Below, in pieces: positions 1 to 4,976 of a DNA stretch of 6,222 nt; the first letter of the stretch is position 1; each line of letters opens with the position of its first letter. The notes under the pieces are model-generated. The model was not told the origin of the DNA and did not search any database. It was given only the letters and a program-made list of their open reading frames with translations. Both the position numbers and the translations under genes were made by a program. This DNA comes from JBBQVO01 sp038211505 (lineage in GTDB: Bacteria > Chloroflexota > Dehalococcoidia > DSTF01 > JACRBR01). Location of the stretch: assembly GCA_038211505.1 (NCBI GenBank), contig JBBQVO010000184.1, positions 1 through 6,222 on the forward strand. Direction: 5' to 3'.

Positions 1-834
1 ACGAAGGGGCAGTATCAGGTCAAGCCGCAGCCGCCGTTTCTCCCCGGCCTCGAGATCGCCGGCGTCGTGCGCTCAGCGCCCGCCGGCGCGAACGTCAAGC
101 CCGGCGATCGCGTCGCGGCGATGTCGAAGCTCGGCGGCTGGGCGGAGGTCGCGGCCGCGGCGCCGACGGGCGTCTTCCGCATCCCCGAGAGCATGACCTT
201 CGCCGAGGCGACGTCGTTCTTGAACTACCAGACGGCCTACTTCGCCTTCGTCTGGCGCACGGCGCTGCTCGCCGGCGAGACGGTGCTGATCCACGGCGCG
301 GCGGGCGGCACCGGCAGCGCCGCCATCCAGGTCGCCCGCGGCCTCGGCGCGACCGTCATCGCGGTCGCGCAGGGCGCCGACAAGATGCGCGTCGCGCGCG
401 AATGCGGCGCGCACCACGCGCTCGACGCCGATAGCGACTGGCTCGCCGAAACGAAAACGATCACAGATGGCCGTGGCGTCGACATCGTCTTCGATCCCGT
501 CGGCGGCGATCGTTTCACCGATAGCGTCCGGTCGCTCGCGACGCTCGGCCGGCTGCTCGTCATCGGCTTCGCCGGCGGCGCCATCCCGGAAGTGAAGGTG
601 AACCGCCTGCTACTCCGCAACACCGCCGTGATCGGCGTAGCGTGGGGCGAGTATGTGCGCGTCGATCCCTCGATGCCGCAGCAGATCGCCGTCGAGCTCG
701 CGAAGATGTCCGATGCGGGTCACATCAAGCCGCTCATCGGCGGCATCTACGAGATGGAGCGCGTCGGCGACGCCCTCCGCGATCTCGAGCAGCGCCGCGC
801 CACCGGCAAGCTCGTCGTCCGCGTGAGGGACTAA
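1..834 (+). CDS. MDR-family NADPH:quinone oxidoreductase-like protein, 5'-truncated
   Basis: This is the 3' part of a medium-chain dehydrogenase/reductase of the quinone oxidoreductase (zeta-crystallin-like) group. These cytosolic enzymes use NADPH to reduce quinones or activated alkenes. The frame is open from base 1, so the true start lies upstream; an internal GTG at 67 is not the start. In-window residues 14-23 hold the PGLEIAGVV block of the GroES-like domain. The Rossmann dinucleotide site HGAAGGTG is at residues 98-105, and GRGVDIVFDPVGG, typical of the family, lies near 158-170. No cluster of zinc-ligand cysteines is visible, which fits the zinc-free QOR branch. The window holds 277 residues. 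QOR proteins are usually about 320-330 aa, so roughly 50 N-terminal residues are missing. The stop is TAA at 832-834. The substrate cannot be read from the sequence. The family call is firm; 'quinone' is a family label only. Confidence 0.9.
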   Translation, partial: TKGQYQVKPQPPFLPGLEIAGVVRSAPAGANVKPGDRVAAMSKLGGWAEVAAAAPTGVFRIPESMTFAEATSFLNYQTAYFAFVWRTALLAGETVLIHGAAGGTGSAAIQVARGLGATVIAVAQGADKMRVARECGAHHALDADSDWLAETKTITDGRGVDIVFDPVGGDRFTDSVRSLATLGRLLVIGFAGGAIPEVKVNRLLLRNTAVIGVAWGEYVRVDPSMPQQIAVELAKMSDAGHIKPLIGGIYEMERVGDALRDLEQRRATGKLVVRVRD

Positions 835-870
835 CGGACAGCGCTCGTCTCATTCAGACCGAGCCAAAAC

Positions 871-898
871 TGTCATTCTGAGCGCAGCGAAGAATCTC
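871..898. repeat. Dispersed-type short intergenic repeat (TGTCATTCTGAGCG family)
   Basis: The 28 bases begin TGTCATTCTGAGCGCAGCG and end AAGAATCTC, and lie in the spacer between the oxidoreductase and epoxide hydrolase genes. The outer ATTCT (875-879) and AGAAT (891-895) are inverted, giving only a 5-bp stem. From recall, nearly identical 25-30-base units occur many times in intergenic DNA of several environmental bacterial groups, Chloroflexota among them. The opposite strand translates to the well-known spurious peptide ILRCAQNDS. There is no T-run, so it is not a standard intrinsic terminator. Only one copy is in this window, so the repeat status rests on recognition, not on copies seen here. 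Confidence 0.6.
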
Positions 899-989
899 TC
901 CGATGTCACGCGAAATGTAGTCAATGGCTAGTTGCCCTGTGGCCGGGATAAGACGACCACTCGTCCAACTGAATACCGAAAGGCACACC

Positions 990-2123
990 ATGCCCCCGCG
1001 TGAATTCCGAATCAACGTCGCCGACGCCGTGCTCGACGATCTCCGCGCTCGCCTGCGGGCAACGCGCTGGCCGGAGCCGCTGCCCGGCGAGCCGTGGGAG
1101 CGCGGCGCGAGCATCGACTACATCCGCGAGCTATGCGCCTACTGGGCGGACGAATACGACTGGCGCGCGCAAGAAGCGGCGCTCAACGCCTACCCGCAGT
1201 TCATCAGCACGATCGACGGCGTCGACATCCACTACTGGCACGTGCGCGGCAATGGTCCGTCGCCGGTGCCACTCGTGCTTGTGCACGGCTGGCCGGGATC
1301 CATCTTCGAGTTCCATCATCTCATCGGGGCACTGACGGATCCCGCGGCGCACGGCGGCGACCCGGCCGACGCCTTCGACGTCGCGATCCCGGCGCTGCCC
1401 GGCTTCGGCTTTAGCGGCAAGCCTCGCGAGCCGGGCTGGGGGCCATCGCGGACAGCGCGCGCATTCCACGAGTTGATGACGGCCGAACTCGGCTACGCGA
1501 AGTACGGCACGCAGGGCGGCGATTGGGGCGGCATCATCACATCGATCATGGCCGCCGAGCATCGCGACGCGATCATCGGCGCCCACCTGAACTTCATCGT
1601 CGCGACGCCAACGCCGGAGCAGGCGCACGCCGACGAAGCGAAGCCGTATCTCGAAAACGCCGCCGCGATCCAGCGGAACGAGACCGGCTACAACGTCACC
1701 CAGAGCACGAAGCCGATGTCGTTGGCGATCGCACAGGCGGACTCGCCGGCCGGTCTCGCGGCGTGGATCGTCGAGAAGTTTCGCACGTGGAGCGACTGCG
1801 GCGGCGATGTCGAGAGCGTGTTCACGAAGGATCAGCTCCTGACGAACATCATGTTCTACTGGGCGCCGAACAGCATCGCCAGCGCCGCCAACATGTACTA
1901 CGAGTCGCGCCACGACGAGCGCCGCGGATGGCCGAAGATCGAAGCGCCCGTGGCCGTCGCGATGTTCCCGAAGGAGCTGGCACGGGCGCCGCGCAGCTGG
2001 GTGGAGCCGCACGTCAACCTCGCCTGCTGGACGGAGATGCCACGCGGCGGTCACTTCGCCGCCCTCGAACAGCCGCAACTCCTCCTCGACGACATCCGCG
2101 CCTTCTTCCGCCCGCTCCGGTGA
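990..2123 (+). CDS. Epoxide hydrolase (EHN domain plus alpha/beta-hydrolase fold)
   Basis: This 377-aa protein is likely to hydrolyse epoxides to vicinal diols and resembles the microsomal/Aspergillus niger epoxide hydrolase branch. The N-terminal EHN domain spans about residues 5-110, starting FRINVADAVLDDLRARL. The oxyanion-hole motif HGWPGS is at 99-104. The nucleophile is probably D178 in GGDWG, the acid E329 in FPKEL, and the base H355 in GGHFAALEQP. The E329-H355 spacing of 26 matches the family. Lid tyrosines that would activate the epoxide oxygen are probably Y234 (ETGY) and Y303 (MYYES). The complete set suggests an active enzyme. I chose ATG 990 because the EHN domain starts right after it and GAAAGG lies about 6 nt upstream. 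An in-frame ATG at 924 would add 22 residues with no family resemblance. No signal peptide or N-terminal membrane anchor is seen, so it is probably cytosolic, unlike mammalian microsomal enzymes. The natural substrate is unknown. Confidence 0.93.
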   Translation: MPPREFRINVADAVLDDLRARLRATRWPEPLPGEPWERGASIDYIRELCAYWADEYDWRAQEAALNAYPQFISTIDGVDIHYWHVRGNGPSPVPLVLVHGWPGSIFEFHHLIGALTDPAAHGGDPADAFDVAIPALPGFGFSGKPREPGWGPSRTARAFHELMTAELGYAKYGTQGGDWGGIITSIMAAEHRDAIIGAHLNFIVATPTPEQAHADEAKPYLENAAAIQRNETGYNVTQSTKPMSLAIAQADSPAGLAAWIVEKFRTWSDCGGDVESVFTKDQLLTNIMFYWAPNSIASAANMYYESRHDERRGWPKIEAPVAVAMFPKELARAPRSWVEPHVNLACWTEMPRGGHFAALEQPQLLLDDIRAFFRPLR

Positions 2124-2172
2124 CCGCAGCCGCGGGCGGCGACCGCTCGCCCACAATTCGCTAAACTGACCC

Positions 2173-2787
2173 ATGATGCCCAAGATTGTGATTGTCGACT
2201 ACGGCGCCGGAAATCTGCGCAGCGTTGCGCGGGCGGTGGCGCACGTGGGGTTCGAGCCGTGCGTGAGCGCGGATCCCGAAGACGTCGATAGCGCTGACGC
2301 GTTGATCGTGCCGGGTGTCGGCGCGGCGGCGGACACGATGCGGAATCTGCGCGAGCACCGCATGGTCGAGCCGGTGCGCGAGTACATCGCCTCGGGGCGG
2401 CCGTTCCTCGGCGTTTGCATGGGGCAGCAGGCGCTGCTTTCGATCAGCGAGGAAGGCGGCGAGCATGAGTGTCTCGGCGTCATACCGGGGCGCGTAAAGA
2501 AGCTGCCGGGCGGGCAGAAGGTGCCGCACATGGGCTGGAACCAGGTGCGCCAACGCGCCGAGCACCGCATCTTCGACGAGATCCCGGACGACAGCTACTT
2601 CTACTTCGTCCATAGCTACTATCCCGATCCCGAGGACGCGTCCGTCGTCATCGGCGAGACTGACTACGGCGTCACCTTCGCCAGCGTGCTGGCGCGCGAC
2701 AACATCGTCGCCACGCAGTTCCACCCCGAGAAGTCGGGCGAGATGGGGCTGCGAATGTACGCCAACTTTCTCAGCATCGTCAACTGA
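2173..2787 (+). CDS. hisH: Imidazole glycerol phosphate synthase, glutamine amidotransferase subunit HisH
   Basis: HisH hydrolyses glutamine and channels ammonia to HisF, which forms imidazole glycerol phosphate and AICAR in histidine biosynthesis. The 204-aa length is normal. The N-terminus IVIVDYGAGNLRSV is the family signature. The class I glutaminase triad is complete: C82 in GVCMGQQ, H184 and E186 in QFHPE. PGVG at 47-50 is the usual oxyanion-strand region, and PHMGWNQV (118-125) and YFVHSYY (144-150) are typical HisH blocks. ATG codons at 2173 and 2176 are both possible and differ by one Met. No good Shine-Dalgarno is visible. TAAACT at 2162-2167 lies 5 nt before the ATG and would fit a leaderless start, but this is weak inference. 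The gene starts 49 nt after the epoxide hydrolase stop. No hisF, hisA or other his gene is in the window, so its partner must be encoded elsewhere. Confidence 0.96.
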   Translation: MMPKIVIVDYGAGNLRSVARAVAHVGFEPCVSADPEDVDSADALIVPGVGAAADTMRNLREHRMVEPVREYIASGRPFLGVCMGQQALLSISEEGGEHECLGVIPGRVKKLPGGQKVPHMGWNQVRQRAEHRIFDEIPDDSYFYFVHSYYPDPEDASVVIGETDYGVTFASVLARDNIVATQFHPEKSGEMGLRMYANFLSIVN

Positions 2788-2826
2788 CGGGCGCCGAGCC
2801 TCACCGTCCAAAGTCGTCCGAGAATG

Positions 2827-2832
2827 TAGACT
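2827..2832 (+). promoter_or_regulatory. Possible -10 element of the tRNA gene
   Basis: TAGACT matches the TATAAT consensus at four of six positions. It lies 8 nt before the first base of the mature tRNA, where a -10 box for a short leader would be expected. No convincing -35 hexamer is seen 16-18 nt upstream. The call is tentative. Confidence 0.25.
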
Positions 2833-2840
2833 TCCGGCGC

Positions 2841-2915
2841 GGGCCCGTAGCTCAGCGGCAGAGCACCCGGCTCATAACCGGAGGCGCGCAGGTTCGATCC
2901 CTGCCGGGCCCACCA
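2841..2915 (+). tRNA. tRNA-Met (CAU), elongator type
   Basis: The cloverleaf folds by hand. The acceptor GGGCCCG (2841-2847) pairs perfectly with CGGGCCC (2905-2911). The D arm is GCTC/GAGC with loop AGCGGCA (2850-2864). The anticodon stem CCCGG (2866-2870) faces CCGGA (2878-2882) around loop CTCATAA, giving anticodon CAT at 2873-2875. The T arm GCAGG/CCTGC (2888-2904) has a normal TTCGATC loop. The discriminator is A2912 and CCA is encoded at 2913-2915. The outermost anticodon-stem pair is a C-A mismatch (C27-A43). The paired first acceptor position (G1-C72) argues against initiator tRNA. A CAU anticodon could also belong to tRNA-Ile2, read after lysidine modification; the body resembles elongator Met more, but sequence alone does not settle it. 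Confidence 0.93.
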
Positions 2916-2983
2916 TGTTTGCTATCAGCTTCGCGAATATCAACGAGAACCGGCGCGAGCCTGGCGTCGTCATGATTTCGATG

Positions 2984-3011
2984 CGAAGTTGGATGTTCGA
3001 AGTTGGATGTT
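2984..3011. repeat. 14-bp tandem duplication, CGAAGTTGGATGTT x2
   Basis: Two perfect adjacent copies of CGAAGTTGGATGTT occupy 2984-2997 and 2998-3011. Within them a heptad pattern is visible (GAAGTTG, GATGTTC, GAAGTTG, GATGTTG), followed by a decayed heptad GAGTCTC. The complement reads as alternating 'CATCCAAC' words, which I recall as intergenic heptad repeats in environmental bacterial genomes and as the source of spurious PTSNFEHPTS-like peptides. The unit is non-coding here. Confidence 0.85.
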
Positions 3012-3091
3012 GGAGTCTCTTCAATTGGTACCCCGCGAGCTGGCCTCAACGGCCCTGCCTCAGTTCGCGCTCGATGACGCACGATGACCGT

Positions 3092-3098
3092 GAGGTGA
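3092..3098 (+). promoter_or_regulatory. Strong Shine-Dalgarno, GAGGTGA
   Basis: GAGGTGA is a seven-base match to the anti-Shine-Dalgarno end of 16S rRNA. The GAGG core ends 4 nt before ATG 3100 and 7 nt before ATG 3103. The spacing favours the second ATG as the true start of the thioesterase, shortening it by one Met. Confidence 0.7.
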
Positions 3099-3099
3099 G

Positions 3100-3714
3100 A
3101 TGATGGAAGCGTTGGCGATGCTGGAGCAGGCGTCGAAGCAGCTGTTCGTCGGGCTGCTCGGCATACGATTCATTGAGGCGACGCCGGAGCGCGTTGTCGC
3201 CGAGATGACCGTGCGCGACGATCTCTGCACGACGCCGGGCATCCTGCATGGCGGCGCGATCATGGCGTTCGCCGACTCGCTCGGTGGCAGCGCGACGATG
3301 ATCAATCTGCCGAAGGGCGCCGGCACGACGACGACCGAGTCGAAGACGAACTTCTTCGCGCCCGGACGCGCCGGCGAGACCGTGCGCGGCGAGTGCGTAG
3401 CCCTCCATCGCGGCAAGCGGACGATGGTCTGGCAAACGCGCGTCATCTCGCCCGAAGGCCGCCTGCTCGCGCTCGTCACGCAGACGCAGATCGTTCTCGA
3501 ACCGCGCCGCTCCGACACCGACTCGCTCGCCGCCCTCTTCGAGGGCAAGGCGCTGCCGGAGCAGAAGGCGCTACTCGCCCAGCTCGAACGCTCCGGCGCA
3601 GCCCTCTACCGCGCCTTCGCCGCCGAAGAGCCCGATGCCACCGCCCGCGAAGCGCTCCTCGCCGCCGCCGTCCGAGAAGAAGAAAACGCCGAAGTCCTCG
3701 AACGCGGCTCGTAG
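3100..3714 (+). CDS. PaaI-type hotdog-fold thioesterase with helical C-terminal extension
   Basis: This 204-aa protein is likely a cytosolic acyl-CoA thioesterase of the 4HBT/PaaI family. The hotdog domain covers about residues 10-135. It contains the family's HGGAIMAFADS motif, with H50-G51-G52 and D59 at the position of the catalytic acid in PaaI enzymes. The strand block TTTTESKTNFFAPGR (76-90) and the closing WQTRVISPEGRLLALVTQTQ (111-130) are typical. Single-domain relatives are about 130-150 aa, so residues about 138-204 are an extension. It is predicted to be helical, and its second half has an ExxxxxxYRxFA...REEENAEVLE pattern reminiscent of ferritin-like/rubrerythrin helix pairs. That resemblance is inference. 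Either ATG 3100 or 3103 may be used; Shine-Dalgarno spacing favours 3103. The gene stands alone between two spacers that each carry a 14-bp tandem repeat. The substrate is unknown. Confidence 0.88.
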   Translation: MMEALAMLEQASKQLFVGLLGIRFIEATPERVVAEMTVRDDLCTTPGILHGGAIMAFADSLGGSATMINLPKGAGTTTTESKTNFFAPGRAGETVRGECVALHRGKRTMVWQTRVISPEGRLLALVTQTQIVLEPRRSDTDSLAALFEGKALPEQKALLAQLERSGAALYRAFAAEEPDATAREALLAAAVREEENAEVLERGS

Positions 3715-3756
3715 CGCAGCTCACCTGGGACGCCGATGGCGCGATCCACTCGCACT

Positions 3757-3788
3757 ACCCACGACCCACAACCCACGACCCACAACCC
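3757..3788. repeat. 14-bp tandem repeat, ACCCACGACCCACA x2.3
   Basis: Two perfect copies of ACCCACGACCCACA (3757-3770 and 3771-3784) are followed by a partial ACCC. Each unit is itself two near-identical heptads, ACCCACG and ACCCACA. The tract lies 42 nt after the thioesterase stop and is non-coding. I recall similar alternating heptads as simple repeats in intergenic DNA of environmental bacteria. Confidence 0.9.
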
Positions 3789-3863
3789 GTTAACAATCCG
3801 TGATCACCGCTCCGTTGGGTATCCGTAGCCCATCCGTCGGGCACAACGGCTTGCCTCGGTGGG

Positions 3864-3869
3864 TATACT
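3864..3869 (+). promoter_or_regulatory. Candidate -10 element for the MoxR-DUF58 operon
   Basis: TATACT matches TATAAT at five of six positions in an otherwise G+C-rich spacer. It lies about 90 nt before the MoxR start. No good -35 hexamer sits 16-18 nt upstream. A second TATACA at 3919-3924 also lacks a clear -35. A real promoter here might depend on an activator, or use a sigma factor whose -35 I do not recognise. Confidence 0.35.
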
Positions 3870-3950
3870 CGAACCACTCCCTCACTCCGGCCGGGGAACC
3901 GACTTCGGCCGCCGCACGTATACACGTCATACGCCCGCGTCTCTTCCACC

Positions 3951-3955
3951 GGAGG
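3951..3955 (+). promoter_or_regulatory. Ribosome binding site GGAGG of the MoxR gene
   Basis: GGAGG lies 4 nt before ATG 3960. This supports that start over any internal ATG, and the Walker A motif then falls at the usual MoxR distance. Confidence 0.75.
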
Positions 3956-3959
3956 ACTC

Positions 3960-4967
3960 ATGGAAGACCCGAAGATCATCGCCGAGCGCATCATCGCCAA
4001 CGTCGAGAAGGTCATCATCGGCAAGGAGGCGGAGGTGCGCATGGCCCTCATCGCCCTCCTCTGCCAGGGCCACGTGCTCATCGAGGACGTACCCGGCGTC
4101 GGCAAGACGATTCTCGCCCGCAGCATCGCCGTCTCGACGGGCTGCAACTTCAAGCGCATTCAGTTCACGCCTGACCTGCTGCCGAGCGACGTCAGCGGCG
4201 TCTCCATCTACAACCAGAAGACGGGCGACTTCGAGTTCCGGCCGGGCCCGATCGTCGCCCAGGTCGTCCTCGCCGACGAGATCAACCGCGCGACGCCGAA
4301 GACACAGTCATCGCTGCTGGAGGCGATGGAGGAGCGGCAGGTGACCGTCGACGGCGTCACGCACCTGATGCCGGAGCCCTACATCGTCCTCGCCACGCAG
4401 AACCCGATCGAGTACGAAGGCACGTTTCCGTTGCCGGAAGCGCAGCTCGATCGCTTCCTCCTGCGCATTCATCTCGGCTACCCGTCGATGACGGACGAAG
4501 TGTTGATCATGGAGGGCCAGCAACGGCGCCACCCGATCGACGCCCTCGAACGCGTCACGAACCCCGACGAGATCGTCGCCATGCAGCACGCCGTGAAAGA
4601 CATCTACGTCGATCCGCTGATCAAGAGCTACATCGTAAGCATCGTCGATGCGACGCGGAAGCACGGCTCGGTGTATCTCGGCGCATCGCCGCGCGGCTCG
4701 CTGGCGCTGTATCGCACATGCCAGGCGCGCGCGCTGCTCGATGGGCGCGATTTCGTCGTGCCGGACGACGTCAAGGAGCTGGCGTACGCGACGCTCGGCC
4801 ACCGCATCATCATCAGCCCGTCGGCGCGCGTGAAGAACACGACGGCGAAGGAGATCGTCGAGCAGACGCTCGAACGCATCGCCGTACCTGGCGCGCGCGC
4901 GCGTGGCGGCGCCACGCCACCTTCATCCACGTCGACGCCGAGCAGCGAACAGCGCGCAAGCAGATAG
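3960..4967 (+). CDS. MoxR-family AAA+ ATPase
   Basis: This 335-aa protein belongs to the MoxR AAA+ family, chaperone-like ATPases that act with vWA-domain partner proteins, often in assembly or stress functions at the cell envelope. Walker A is GVGKT (46-50, K49). Walker B is VVLADE (102-107, D106-E107). Sensor 1 is N148 in LATQNP. EGTFPLPEAQLDRF (153-166) is the MoxR signature, with R166 a candidate arginine finger. GASPRG (241-246) places R245 as sensor 2. The C-terminal lid domain runs to about 310. The last 25 residues are a Gly/Ala/Pro/Ser/Thr/Arg-rich tail with no motif. It has no signal peptide and is probably cytosolic. The stop is 9 nt before the DUF58 gene, so the two are almost certainly one operon. 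Family members have various names, so no symbol is given. The cellular client cannot be inferred. Confidence 0.96.
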   Translation: MEDPKIIAERIIANVEKVIIGKEAEVRMALIALLCQGHVLIEDVPGVGKTILARSIAVSTGCNFKRIQFTPDLLPSDVSGVSIYNQKTGDFEFRPGPIVAQVVLADEINRATPKTQSSLLEAMEERQVTVDGVTHLMPEPYIVLATQNPIEYEGTFPLPEAQLDRFLLRIHLGYPSMTDEVLIMEGQQRRHPIDALERVTNPDEIVAMQHAVKDIYVDPLIKSYIVSIVDATRKHGSVYLGASPRGSLALYRTCQARALLDGRDFVVPDDVKELAYATLGHRIIISPSARVKNTTAKEIVEQTLERIAVPGARARGGATPPSSTSTPSSEQRASR

Positions 4968-4976
4968 GCGGCCGTC

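Larger units (their letters stand above)
2916..3099. other. Spacer between tRNA and thioesterase gene
   Basis: This 184-nt stretch holds no supported gene. It carries the 14-bp tandem duplication at 2984-3011 and ends in a strong ribosome binding site for the next gene. I see no clear intrinsic terminator after the tRNA. Short open frames on both strands here have no recognisable coding features. The minus-strand one is partly antisense tRNA. Confidence 0.6.
3715..3959. other. Spacer with repeat and probable regulatory region upstream of moxR-like gene
   Basis: This 245-nt non-coding stretch holds, in order, the 14-bp tandem repeat at 3757-3788, three copies of ATCCGT, a CCGTTG/CAACGG inverted pair (3812-3817 and 3844-3849), a TATACT -10-like hexamer and a good ribosome binding site. 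Open frames crossing it lack coding features. It probably separates two transcription units. Confidence 0.55.

Noticed and set aside
924..989. In-frame upstream ATG extending the epoxide hydrolase by 22 residues
   Set aside because: The added residues do not resemble the family, and ATG 990 has a ribosome binding site and places the EHN domain at the N-terminus.
854..1114. Minus-strand open frame of 86 codons upstream of the epoxide hydrolase
   Set aside because: It contains ILRCAQNDS, the translated dispersed repeat, and overlaps the real gene start; no coding support.
1..2123. Oxidoreductase plus epoxide hydrolase as a dedicated degradation operon
   Set aside because: The 155-nt spacer with a dispersed-type repeat and the lack of further pathway genes in view leave only co-orientation as support.
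1131..2183. Minus-strand open frame of 350 codons opposite the epoxide hydrolase
   Set aside because: It is Arg/Ala/Val/Asp-rich with no recognisable domain, and is a G+C-driven shadow of a gene with a complete catalytic set.
2786..2807. GACGG/CCGTC inverted pair after hisH as a terminator
   Set aside because: The stem is only 5 bp, the loop is long, and no T-run follows.
2852..3082. Minus-strand open frame of 76 codons over the tRNA and the 2984-3011 repeat
   Set aside because: Its C-terminus (GPGRDRTCAPPVMSRVLC) is the antisense translation of the tRNA, a well-known spurious peptide, and its middle is the translated tandem repeat. It is not a gene.
3743..3800. CRISPR-like array in the spacer before moxR
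   Set aside because: The repeats are contiguous 14-bp units with no spacers between them, so this is a simple tandem repeat.
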